The position numbers and the translations under genes were made by a program. This document shows, piece after piece, positions 47,691 to 57,515 of a stretch of DNA of 64,000 nt. Positions within the stretch are counted from its first letter, which is position 1. Each line of letters opens with the position of its first letter. Under the pieces are notes generated by a model that saw nothing but the letters and a program-made list of their open reading frames with translations, was not told where the DNA came from and made no database searches. This DNA is from Artemia franciscana (taxonomy: Eukaryota; Arthropoda; Branchiopoda; Anostraca; Artemiidae), in NCBI RefSeq assembly GCF_032884065.1, contig NW_027062698.1, positions 653,154 through 717,153 on the forward strand, given 5' to 3'.

Positions 47691-48787
47691 CCGGTACTCC
47701 TTGGCTAGGAACATAATTTCACTTATGTATCCTCATTTGAGGGAAGAGTTGTTGGAGGCGATTCGTACCCAAGAGCTTTTAATTCCATAAAAATCTTTCT
47801 ATCAAGAACAAAATTAAATTGACGGAGGAGGGTGTTGATTCGGCTTGACACTTTGACTCAGCATACACAACATGATATTGTACACTGATCATGATATGGG
47901 AGTCAGGCAATATTTAACGAGTCCAAGCGCAACAAAACAAAAAATGACACAAAACCAGCATGACTACTAACAGATAGGAGAGGAAGAGATTCCTCATTTG
48001 AACACTAGTAGATACTAATGGTAAGTTTTATGATCCCCTCTAAAAGTTTTTAATATGACATTTTCTCTTTTATAAAATATGAAAATAATCAACTAATGCA
48101 GTCTAAAATATAATCTTTGTTATTTCAGATCAAGGGAAATCAGAGGGAAAGATGAAGGGGTGAAGGCCGTCCATACCAGTATATGGCTGGTTACACCCCA
48201 AAAGAACATACCTTTTTGACTCTGTGTACCCTCGAACTATAGGATATGTTTAATAATTTTGAAAAGAATAAATAAAGCAAAATAAAAAGTAATAAATTTC
48301 GTTGGTTGGGACCAATCGTAGCCAAACACTCAAAGTCCAAATGAACCAGAGCAAGAAAAAAAACAAAAAACATTAAAAATAAAAAATAAAAATGTCACAC
48401 TTTAAACTAGATTTTAGAATATATTCAAATAAAATTACTAAAATTAATATTAAGTAAGATTTACAAAAAACGTATAATGTAAGTAACTAATCATCAACAA
48501 TATCGCCCACCATGAAGCAGTTACTTTTGAGATCCATCTTCTGCCGAAGAATTCCACTCATCACAACTTCTGGAGTATAAACACCTACAATAAAAAGTAG
48601 AATAACTTGAATTATATGGGACGGGTGCGGGGTAAGGAACTTTACTTTCCTCTAGGTATTTCTTCCAAACTTGGCACCCTGGTAACGCAAGGAATAATTA
48701 CTTCTCAATAAATTCGGAACTTTTTACTTAATCTGTACAACCTAGTAACTTCTCCTCCAGAAAAGCTGCAGAAAAACAGACAGTCGG
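47691..48787. other. unannotated AT-rich stretch
   Basis: No gene, RNA or repeat recognised. Confidence 0.4.
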
Positions 48788-49018
48788 ATATCAAAAGGTC
48801 ATATCTCCATAATTGTAAATTGTCAGACCAGAAAACAAGAAACCTTATAACTTTTTATTTCACCTCTGATAACCGTAAAAAAAAAAAAAAAAAAATATTG
48901 ATCTTACATATCAACCATTTTTGTTTTATGGTTATCAAAGAGGAAATAAAAAAGTTGCAATGTTTTTTAGTTCGCTCTTCTGAAAATTTACAATTACGGA
49001 GATAAGATCTTTTGATAC
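48788..49018. repeat. 231-bp foldback element with arms of about 100 bp
   Basis: Left arm blocks TATCAAAAG, ATATCTCCATAATTGTAAAT, CTTTTTATTTC and GATAACCGTAAAA face right arm blocks TTTTATGGTTATC, GAAATAAAAAAG, ATTTACAATTACGGAGATAA and CTTTTGATA. The centre has a 19-A run. Non-coding, MITE-like. I see no second copy in the window. Confidence 0.75.
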
Positions 49019-50342
49019 ACAACTGACAAAATACATCAGAGTTCAGTAAAAGAAAACATTTCTATTGTTACCAAAATATTAGTAATTGTTCTGATGCTGG
49101 CGAAGCCATGGGTAATGCCACTCTGTAGAATTAGCCTACCAATATTCAGATAGTGCCGTAACTGCTTGTGGTGCCGCTTTTATAGGAATATTCTCTTTTA
49201 CTTCAGCGAAAGCCTTGAAAAAATTAGGGGAGTCATTTATAACTCATTCCTTCAGTGAGCATGGATAGACGGAAAAAATTCATTGGAACTGAGGCACGAC
49301 TCGTCAAAATTTTCCGAAAATCTCCCCAAGATATTATAAAGACTTTTCTCAAAAGCACGATCTTGGTTAGAAAACAAACACCCCCTCCACTAATCCAAAG
49401 TAAAATTTTAAAGTTTTAGCTATGGACTAAGGGTACGCAACGTTTCTGTTTTTGGCAAAAAAAAAAAACGGTAGAAAAACAGCAATTAAAAAACGGAACA
49501 GAAACAGATTCTAACAGAAACGGAGAAAAAAACGGAATTCCTTTTTTTCGGAAAACGGAAAAGATATTTCCGTCTTTTTCAGTTATTTAGGTTTATGAAA
49601 AAAATGAACATTGCCAAATATTTGCAATATTTGGCCAAATATTAATAAAAAAGATCAAATAAAAAAAGAAGACGAAACATTCCCCAAAAAAGACCAGTTT
49701 CCAGAAAAAAAACCCACTTTGCCCCCCCCTCCCAGCTGAAATTTAGCTTCTTCCAAAATCTTGTTAAAACTAAGATAAATCTGCATATTTCAAGCACCAA
49801 CAGAAACAGATTAGTTTTTTTTTTAGTTTATATTTATCTTTGTAGTACTTTTATGGTGCTGAGTAGTACCTTTATGGTACCAAATGGCTTATTTTTTTTG
49901 TTTTTACTGTAATTTTCACTTGATTTGGGAAAATTAGCTCCAACTTTGCCACCCCCCAGGATTTTGACGAAATTACGCCACTGTTTATCACCTCCTCCCT
50001 CTCATCCCCTGAGGCGCAAATATATAGCCGAAATTTGCTTCTAAAATAATATATTTTCATAATACTTAGGTATATTTCATTAGGATTAACCTAATTTTAT
50101 TTCTTGAGTGAGGTTGGTATAAGAGATAAGTACCTATATAGCACAAATTGTATACATCCCATGTGTTTTGTCAGCATTAATTTAATTTACAGGAACACCA
50201 GTTGAAACAACAGTGAAGCTTGGCAAAATGCATTGAAAACATATGGTTTTGGTTTGGGCTATACATTTGCACATTAGAGGGTGGGGATAGGGTGAAGTAT
50301 ATGGTATATACAAAGTACAAAGATACACACTCACACACACAC
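49019..50342. other. unannotated stretch with AAACGG-rich low complexity
   Basis: 49430-49580 is rich in AACGGAA/AAACGG/CAGAAAC phrases. A similar tract occurs at 57735-57915, preceded or followed by GCCAACTATG/GGTACGCAACG-like phrases, so both may derive from one repeat family. The rest is unrecognised. Confidence 0.45.

Positions 50343-50417
<75 letters not shown>
50343..50417. repeat. (AT)n tract abutting a Helitron 3' end
   Basis: About 75 bp of AT dinucleotides end exactly at the CTAG terminus of the minus-strand Helitron at 50418. Confidence 0.95.
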
Positions 50418-50418
<1 letters not shown>

Positions 50419-50480
50419 TAGCTGTTGAGGTGGCGCTTCGCGCCACCCCAACACCTAGTTGGTGGGGCGCTTCGCGCCCC
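50418..50480 (-). other. doubled Helitron 3' terminus
   Basis: From inside to outside on the minus strand: hairpin 1 (GGGGCGC, GAA, GCGCCCC; 50480-50464), CTAG (about 50457-50454), hairpin 2 (GGTGGCGC, GAA, GCGCCACC; 50447-50429), CTAG (50421-50418). Each is a complete hairpin-plus-CTAG signal. The same doubled structure ends the copies at 54762 and 56980. Confidence 0.85.
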
Positions 50481-51153
50481 CCCAAGCCCCCCCGCGCGCG
50501 TAAGTCGTTACGCGCCATTGTAGTTGTGTCCCTGTGTCCCACCTGTGAATATAGATAGATTTATATATGTGTTTCAAACTACGTAAAAATTGCGAATATA
50601 CAACATTCTTGGCTTTCCCATTGTCTGTCCATATACAAAGCCGTATGTACTAATAATGACGTCATATGCAAACGCTCTTTTTACAAACAAACAAACATGC
50701 ATACACACAACTCGTTTTTATATAGATAGATAGATAGATAGATACAATACAAATTAACTACGTAAAACTTGTGAATATACAACAGTCTTCGCTGTCCCAT
50801 TGTCTGTGTTGCAATCTTTTAAATTGAAAAAGCAGATCCGTTGGAATCATGGGAATGCGAGGAATAAGAACAGCCTCACCCTCATAAGGCCCTGTCAAGA
50901 TTGTGGCCTCTATTAGGTTTTCCATTGTTTTTTTTTACGGCAAGTCGCGTGCCATTGCAAAGCTTTGGTGGGTTGATATTTCTTAAAAGTATTATTGGTA
51001 CGCCTATTTTTAGTTGTAGCACGTGTGGTGGAAACCCTGAAGGATCTATGGAATTTAAAAATTCAGATGGATAATTAACCGCTTCATTTGGTTCCGAAAT
51101 ACAAATTAACTGCGTAAAACTTGCGAATATACAACATTCTTCGCTGTCCAATT

Positions 51154-51726
51154 CTAGCTGCATATAAATAGATTGTCAGGTTTACCGACCCTCGAACACG
51201 CAACGTACAATTGTCCATGGGAAAAACAATCAGTATTAAGATCAATACCACATTTTTTTAATGATTGACCTTGAGCTTTGTTAATGGTGATTGCAAATGC
51301 TAATCGAATTGGGAATTGCAATCTTTTAAATTGAAAAGGCAGATCCGTTGGAATCATGGGAATGCGAGGAATAAGAACAGCCTCACCCTCAAAAGGCCCT
51401 GTCAGGATTGTGGCCTCTATTAGGTTTTCCATTGTTTTTTTTTTACGGCAAGTCGAGTGCCATTGCAAAGCTTTGGTGGGTTTATATTTCTTAAAAGTAT
51501 TATTGGTACGCCTATTTTTAGTTGTAGCACGTGTGGTGGAAACCCTGAAAGATCTATGGAATTTAAAAATTCAGATGGATAATTAACCGCTTCATTTGGT
51601 TCCAAAACTGTGTCGACTGACTTGTAAAGGAGTGCCTGGTCTTGAATCTTGGTCAAAACAATATTGTTGATTTCGTGGACGTCTATATTTTTGGGTGCGA
51701 GAATCGCTCTTTCACTTAGCCATTTA
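51154..51726 (-). pseudogene. Helitron Pif1-like helicase, C-terminal part
   Basis: Helitron helicases unwind DNA during rolling-circle transposition. The minus strand reads KWLSERAILAPKNIDVHEIN, then [20 protein letters not shown] and [10 protein letters not shown], and after a frame change [40 protein letters not shown] (helicase motif VI region) and [15 protein letters not shown] to the C-terminus. A frameshift lies in the A-run coding KKK near 51430-51440. A second, more deleted copy of this part lies at 50882-51163. Confidence 0.85.
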
Positions 51727-51877
51727 TCTATATATATAAAAATAAGTTGTCTGTGGATCTGTGGATCAGGTGACGTCATGTTTCGGCTGACGTCATGAAA
51801 TTAGTTGCCATCATTTTTGCTTTGAAGGTGACGTCATTCAAGTTATATAAGACATATGTTCGCGTAGAATTCTATTA

Positions 51878-52204
51878 ATGTTTAAGTTTACAATGACTGA
51901 TGAAGATGCTCAAAGAGTCTATACCAAAAAACTTGCTGCTGATAGAGAAAGTCAGAAAAGAAAGCGTGCCGAGGAATCAAAAGAACAGCAAGGAAACAGG
52001 CTTGAGGCTAAAGAACGCAAAACCGCGCAGTTAGATGAAGATCCACCTGGACAGCGAGAGTCAAAACATATTAAAACTGAAAATGATAGCGATGATGATT
52101 GGGTTTGGGATTTTGACTTGGAAAAGGTCATCAATGACTACCAGATTTTAGTTAAAAAAACAAAGGTTCGGCGATATGTATTTCATAGTGAAGCTGAAAA
52201 ATAA
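51878..52204 (+). CDS. Helitron N-terminal ORF (RKRAEES-rich), partial
   Basis: 108 codons, very charged: VYTKKLAADRESQKRKRAEE, ESKEQQGNRLEAKERK, and an acidic NDSDDDWVWDF tail. ESQKRKRAEES-type repeats are typical of the N-terminal region of arthropod Helitron replicases. The true start may be the second ATG (51893, MTDEDAQRV). It ends before any Rep domain, so on its own it is not an autonomous protein. The first 30 bases or so of the ORF are duplicated in inverted orientation at 52971. Confidence 0.7.
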   Translation: MFKFTMTDEDAQRVYTKKLAADRESQKRKRAEESKEQQGNRLEAKERKTAQLDEDPPGQRESKHIKTENDSDDDWVWDFDLEKVINDYQILVKKTKVRRYVFHSEAEK

Positions 52205-52404
52205 AGAAGAAAAAGAAAACTGAAAAAAGAAAAAAGAGAAATTACAGACTGGGATACCGGGACACAAATGACGACCGGGACACAGGGAATATAAATGACG
52301 ACCAGGACACAGGTATTTAAGAATATCGTTCAAAGACAAATTTTTAATTGTAAGAAGACCGTTGAAAGAGAAATTTCTAATTGTAAAATGACTGAAAAAC
52401 CTAC

Positions 52405-52890
52405 AATGGCAACGGTACCACCATCGAAGTAGATAACCAGTGGGTTTACGGCCAACCTACCATCTTCAAAGATACCACGATAGGAAGACTCTACACCGTT
52501 CACCCCAATCAACATGAATGCTTCTTTCTACGCCTGCTTTTGGTGAATGTACCCGGTCCGACATCCTTTGAGTATTTGAGAACTGTAAACGGTACTATAC
52601 ATGACACTTACCGTAGTGCATGCCAAGCTCTGAATTTATTGGAGAATGACCAACACTGGGATAACTGCATCAATGACGCGTGCGAAACGTCAACCCCAAG
52701 TCAAATTCGTACACTTGCTCTCCATCAGCTCCTACAGAGTTATGGGAGAAATATAAGTCAAAAATGTCCGAAGATATACTCCATCGAAAACAGTTAGAGA
52801 CGTCTAAATTACAGAAATCAGCAGGTAGTTGTATACGTCCTGAAATTGAGTCTACTGGGAGCTTTCCGTTTCCCATTGCCAGCAATTGAT
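52405..52890 (+). pseudogene. Helitron replicase fragment between Rep and helicase domains
   Basis: The plus strand reads DNQWVYGQPTIFKDTTIGRL, TVHPNQHECFFLRLLLVNVP and GPTSFEYLRTVNGT, then RSACQALNLLENDQHWDNCI. After a frame change near 52710 it reads SPSAPTELWEKYKSKMSEDI and LHRKQLETSK. This is a characteristic Helitron block upstream of the Pif1 helicase. A frameshift is visible, and the sequence stops at the inversion junction near 52800. Confidence 0.8.
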
Positions 52891-52970
52891 CTGAAAATGT
52901 TTGACCAGAGTCATCGTTTTGCAATCGGACACGCATATTTGTAGTTAATTTTAATGTTTTTACGTGTGCC
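52800..52970 (-). pseudogene. Helitron helicase fragment in opposite orientation
   Basis: The minus strand reads AHVKTLKLTTNMRVRLQNDD, FSDQLLAMGNGKLPVDSISG and RIQLPADFCN, the helicase segment that normally precedes WLSERAIL. The continuation WLSERAIL lies at about 51720 on the same strand, beyond the plus-strand material. The fragment is therefore either the displaced upstream part of the minus-strand Helitron or a separate inverted piece. Confidence 0.8.
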
Positions 52971-53156
52971 CATAGACTCTTTGAGCATCTTCATCAGTCA
53001 TTGTAAACTTAAACATTAATAGATTTCTACGTGAACATATGTCTTATATAACTTGAATGACGTCACCTTCAAAGCAAAAATGACGGCAACTAATTTCATG
53101 ACGTCAGCCGAAACATGACGTCACCTGATCCACAGATCCACAGACAGACAGACAAC

Positions 53157-53191
<35 letters not shown>

Positions 53192-53194
<3 letters not shown>

Positions 53195-54762
53195 TCTATA
53201 TATATAAAAATAAGTTGTCTGTCTGTGGATGTGTGGATGGATGTGTGGATGGATGTGTCAGGTGACGTCACCTGAAAAAACTGGATTAGGTGACGTCAAA
53301 ACTGAAAAAACTAAAAAAAGGCAAAAACTACAAAAAAAAACTAAAAACTAATAAAAAAAATAAAAAAGCTAAAAAACTAAAAAAACTATAAAGGTAAAAA
53401 CCAATAAAAAACTAAAAAAAAACTGAAAAAACTAAAAAAAGGCAAAAACTACAAAAAAAAACTAAAAACTAATAAAAAAAGTAAAAAAGCTAAAAAACTA
53501 AAAAAACTAAAAAAACTAAAAAAAGGTAAAAAACTAAAAAAAATAAAAAATAAAAAAAAACTAAAAAAAAGGAAAAAACTGAAAAATAAGCTAAAATAAA
53601 GGTAAAAACCAATAAAAAACTAAAAAAAAAAAGGAAAAAACTAATAAATGACGACACTCAAAGAGAAAGCGACCAGGACAAAAAACTAAAAAAAAAGGCA
53701 AAAACTACAAAAAAACTAAAAACTAATAAAAAAAATAAAAAAGCTAAAAAACTAAAAAAACTAAAAAAAGGTAAAAAACTAAAAAAACTAAAAACTAAAA
53801 AAAAACTAAAAAAGGTAAAAACTAAAAGAACTAAAAAAGAAAAAAATAAATGACGACACTCAAAGAGAAAGCGACCAGGACAAAAGGAATGTTCGATTAG
53901 CAATCAACAAAGCACCGGGACACAGGGAGTATAAATGACGACCAGGACACAAGTAAAAAAAAAAATTAACAAAACTAAAAAGAAGGTAAAAACTACAAAA
54001 AAACTAAAAAGAAAAAAAAACTAAAAACTAATAAAAAAACTAAAAAATCTAAAAATCTAAATAAACTAAAAAAGAAAAAAAAAGGAAAAAAATAAAGGAG
54101 AAAAACAAAACTAAAAAACGAATGTATATACAGACCGGTACACCGGGATACAAATGACGACCGGGACACAGGGAATATAAATAACGACCGGGACACAGGG
54201 ACACAACTACAACGGGGACACCGGGGGAAACAGGGGGATATAAATGACGACCGGGACAAAAAAACTAAAAAGAAATAAAAACTAAAAACTAATAAAAAAA
54301 ACTAAAAAATCTAAAAATCTAAATAAGCTAAAAAAGAAAAAAAAAGGAAAAAAATAAAGGAGAAAAACAAAACTAAAAAACGAATGTATATACAGACCGG
54401 GACACCGGGATACAAATGATGACCGGGACGCGGGACACAGGGAATATAAATGACGACCGGGACACAGGGACACAACTACAACGGGGACACCGGGGGAAAC
54501 AGGGGGATAACCTGACAATCTATTTATATGCAAAGACAATGGGACAGCAAAGAATGTTGTATATTCGCAAGTTTTACGTAGTTAAAACCATATATATATA
54601 TATATATCTATATTCACAGGTGGGACATAGGGACACAACTACAATGGCGCGTAACTATTATGGCGCGTAACGACTTACGCGCGCGGGGGGGCTTGGGGGG
54701 GGCGCGAAGCGCCCCCACCAACTAGGTGTTGGGGTGGCGCGAAGCGCCACCCCAACAGCTAG
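53192..54762 (+). mobile_element. non-autonomous Helitron with CTAAAAA-rich body
   Basis: It starts TCTTCTATATATATAAAAAT after A and ends with the doubled hairpin/CTAG terminus at 54762 before T. The body consists of degenerate CTAAAAA/ACTAATAAAAAA tracts, the phrase GACACTCAAAGAGAAAGCGA, and tandem GACGACCGGGACACAGGGA minisatellite units. A short helicase C-terminal remnant (54505-54590) precedes the 3' end. No intact ORF. Confidence 0.8.
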
Positions 54763-54793
<31 letters not shown>

Positions 54794-54810
54794 TTATATA
54801 TATATATATA
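54763..54810. repeat. (AT)n between two Helitrons
   Basis: An AT dinucleotide tract sits between the 3' end of one Helitron and the 5' end of the next. Confidence 0.9.
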
Positions 54811-56979
54811 TCTTCTATATATATAAAAATAAGTTGTCTGTGGATGGATGGATGGATGTGTCAGGTGACGTCACCTGAAAAAACTGGATTAGGTGACGTC
54901 AAAACTGAAAAAACTAAAAAAAGGAAAAAACTACAAAAAAAACTAAAAACTAATAAAAAAAATAAAAAAGCTAAAAAACTAAAAAAACTATAAAGGTAAA
55001 AACCAATAAAAAACTAAAAAAAAAACTGAAAAAACTAAAAAAAGGCAAAAACTACAAAAAAAAACTAAAAACTAATAAAAAAAGTAAAAAAGCCAAAAAA
55101 CTAAAAAAACTAAAAAAACTAAAAAAAGGTAAAAAACTAAAAAAAATAAAAAATAAAAAAAAACTAAAAAAAAGGAAAAAACTGAAAAATAAGCTAAAAT
55201 AAAGGTAAAAAACCAATAAAAAACTAAAAAAAAAAGGAAAAAACTAATAAATGACGACACTCAAAGAGAAAGCGACCAGGACTAAAGGAATGTTCGATTA
55301 GCAATCAACAAAGCACCGGGACACAGGGAGTATAAATGACGACCAGGACATAAGTAAAAAAAAAAAAACTATCTATATATATAAAAATAAGTTGTCTGTG
55401 GATCTGTGGATCGTGGATCAGGTGACGTCACCTGAAAAAACTGGATCAGGTGACGTCAAAACTGAAAAAACTAAAAAAAGGCAAAAACTACAAAAAAACT
55501 AAAAACTAATAAAAAAAATAAAAAAGCTAAAAAACTAAATAAACTAAAAAAAGGCAAAAACTACAAAAAAAACTAAAAACTAATAAAAAAGCTAAAAAAC
55601 TAAAAAAACTAAAAAAAAGGCAAAAACTACAAAAAAACTAAAAACTAATAAAAAAAATAAAAAAGCTAAAAACTAAAAAAACTAAAAAAACTAAAAAAGG
55701 TAAAAAACTAAAAAAACTAAAAACTAAAAAAAAACTAAAAAGGTAAAAACTAAAAGAACTAAAAAAGAAAAAAATAAATGACGACACTCAAAGAGAAAGC
55801 GACCAGGACAAAAGGAATGTTCGATTAGCAATCAACAAAGCACCGGGACACAGGGAGTATAAATGACGACCAGGACACAAGTAAAAAAAAAAATTAACAA
55901 ACTAAAAAGAAGGTAAAAACTACAAAAAAACTAAAAAGAAAAAAAAACTAAAAACTAATAAAAAAATCTAAAAATCTAAATAAACTAAAAAAGAAGGACA
56001 CAGGGAGTATAAATGACGACCAGGACACAAGTAAAAAAAAAAATTAACAAAACTAAAAGAAGGTAAAAACTACAAAAAAACTAAAAAGAAAAAAAAACTA
56101 AAAACTAATAAAAAAATCTAAAAATCTAAATAAACTAAAAAAGAAAAAAAAAAAGGAAAAAAATAAAGGAGAAAAACAAAACTAAAAAACGAATGTATAT
56201 ACAGACCGGTACACCGGGATACAAATGACGACCGGGACACAGGGAATATAAATGACGACCGGGACACAGGGACACAACTACAACGGGGACACGGGGGAAA
56301 CAGGGGGATATAAATGACGACCGGGACAAAAAAACTAAAAGAAAAAAAAACTAAAAACTAATAAAAAAACTAAAAAATCTAAAAATCTAAATAAGCTAAA
56401 AAAGAAAAAAAAAGGAAAAAAATAAAGGAGAAAAACAAAACTAAAAAACGAATGTATATACAGACCGGGACACCGGGATACAAATGACGACCGGGACCCG
56501 GGACACAGGGAATATAAATGACGACCGGGACACAGGGACACAACTACAACGGGGACACCGGGGGAAACAGGGGGATGTAAATGATGACCGGGACACCGGG
56601 ACAGGGAATGGTCGATTAGCAATCACCATCAACAAAGCTCAAGGGCAATCATTAGAATCATGAGGTATAGATCTGAATACAGATTGTTTTCCCATGGACC
56701 ATTATATGTTGCATGTTCAAGAGTCGGTAAACCTGACAATCTATTTATATGCAAAGACAATGGGACAGCAAAGAATGTTGTATATTCGCAAGTTTTACGT
56801 AGTTAAAACCATATATATATATCTATCTATATTCACAGGTGGGACATAGGGACACAACTACAATGGCGCGTAACTATTATGGCGCGTAACGACTTACGCG
56901 CGCGGGGGGGCTTGGGGGGGCGCGAAGCGCCCCCACCAACTAGGTGTTGGGGTGGCGCGAAGCGCCACCCCAACAGCTA

Positions 56980-56980
<1 letters not shown>
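54811..56980 (+). mobile_element. nested non-autonomous Helitrons
   Basis: A first 5' end (TCTTCTATATATATAAAAAT, 54811) is followed by a body collinear with 53192-53700. A second 5' end interrupts at 55372 (A|TCTATATATATAAAAATAAG) and runs to the shared doubled 3' terminus at 56980 (CTAG 56977-56980, then T). The body repeats the CTAAAAA tracts and GACGACCGGGACACAGGG units. Either a second Helitron inserted into the first, or the two were joined by read-through from one 5' end past another. Confidence 0.8.
56605..56800 (+). pseudogene. Helitron helicase C-terminal remnant
   Basis: The plus strand reads [15 protein letters not shown], then after frame changes [23 protein letters not shown] and [10 protein letters not shown]. 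It is the same C-terminal segment as in 51154-51726, retained just before the 3' terminus. Confidence 0.75.

Positions 56981-57037
<57 letters not shown>
56981..57037. repeat. (AT)n abutting a Helitron 3' end
   Basis: 57 bp of AT dinucleotides begin immediately after the CTAG at 56980. Confidence 0.9.
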
Positions 57038-57039
<2 letters not shown>

Positions 57040-57515
57040 TATAATCTTAATGAAAATCACACCATCGGATCCGACGTATCAGAGAACCCTACTGCAGAGG
57101 TTTCAAGCTCCTATCTGCAAAATGTGGAATTTTGTATAGTTTGCCAGAAGAAAGATCATAGATGCGTGTTTATTTGTTTCGATCGTATCGACCCAGTTTT
57201 TTCAACTGAAAGTGAGGAGCAACATTAAAACTTAAAACGAACAGAAATTATTACGTATGTGAGGGGGTTCGCCCCATCGTCTATACCTCAGTCTTTATGC
57301 AAAATATCGACTTTATTTTTCCAATTCTTTAAGAATGACCCTGAATCACTAAGACCATTTAACTAGAATAAATTTGAAAGTACTAAAAAAAGCTTTAGCG
57401 TAAAGAGTGAGGTATTGACGAGGGGGCGAACCCCCTCATATACGTAATAATTCCTGTCCATTGTGTTTTAATGTTGCTCCTTACTTTCAGTTGAAAAACT
57501 TGTTTTTTTTTAATT
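57038..57515 (-). mobile_element. family A fragment, copy 9 (body piece and palindromic module)
   Basis: 57038-57195 matches the body (AATCTTAATGAAAATCACACC, GTATCAGAGAACCCTACTG, CAAAATGTGGAATTTTG). At about 57200 it jumps to the palindromic module (TTTTTTCAACTGAAAGTGAGG ... CTTTCAGTTGAAAAACTTG) and ends TTTTAATT before A. The central body between these parts and the hairpin end are missing. Confidence 0.75.

Larger units (their letters stand above)
50418..51726 (-). mobile_element. Helitron, minus strand, 3' portion
   Basis: The minus-strand element ends in CTAG (50421-50418) followed by T, the canonical Helitron 3' end. It is preceded by an 8-bp GC-rich hairpin with a GAA loop (50429-50447). 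Inside are C-terminal helicase remnants. At its 5' side it is cut by the plus-strand Helitron 5' end at 51727 in the middle of a conserved helicase motif (KWLSERAILAPKN). 50748-51105 and 51105-51600 are a direct duplication of the helicase 3' part with a roughly 150-bp deletion in the left copy. Confidence 0.85.
51727..53191. mobile_element. head-to-head Helitron segment (two inverted 5' ends)
   Basis: The left boundary is a plus-strand Helitron 5' end (TCTATATATATAAAAATAAG at 51727, after A). The right boundary is the same end in minus orientation, running into (AT)n at about 53165-53191. The outer 195 bp (51727-51923 and 52971-53165) are near-identical inverted repeats that include the CAGGTGACGTCA block and the start of the Helitron ORF. 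Between them lie plus-strand N-terminal and central Helitron coding pieces and a minus-strand helicase piece. Confidence 0.8.

Noticed and set aside
50177..50558. Open frames with YIYIYI repeats near the Helitron end (also at 56944, 58794-59121 and 59513-59944)
   Set aside because: Produced by reading through (AT)n; no codon or motif support.
53900..56600. Regularly spaced GACGACCGGGACACAGGGA repeats resembling a CRISPR-like array
   Set aside because: Spacers are not unique or of constant length, the host is eukaryotic and the units lie inside Helitron bodies; they are a minisatellite.
53658..56622. Minus-strand frames rich in F, L and S in the Helitron bodies, looking like membrane proteins
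   Set aside because: They are the complement of A-rich CTAAAAA tracts; hydrophobicity follows from TTT codons.
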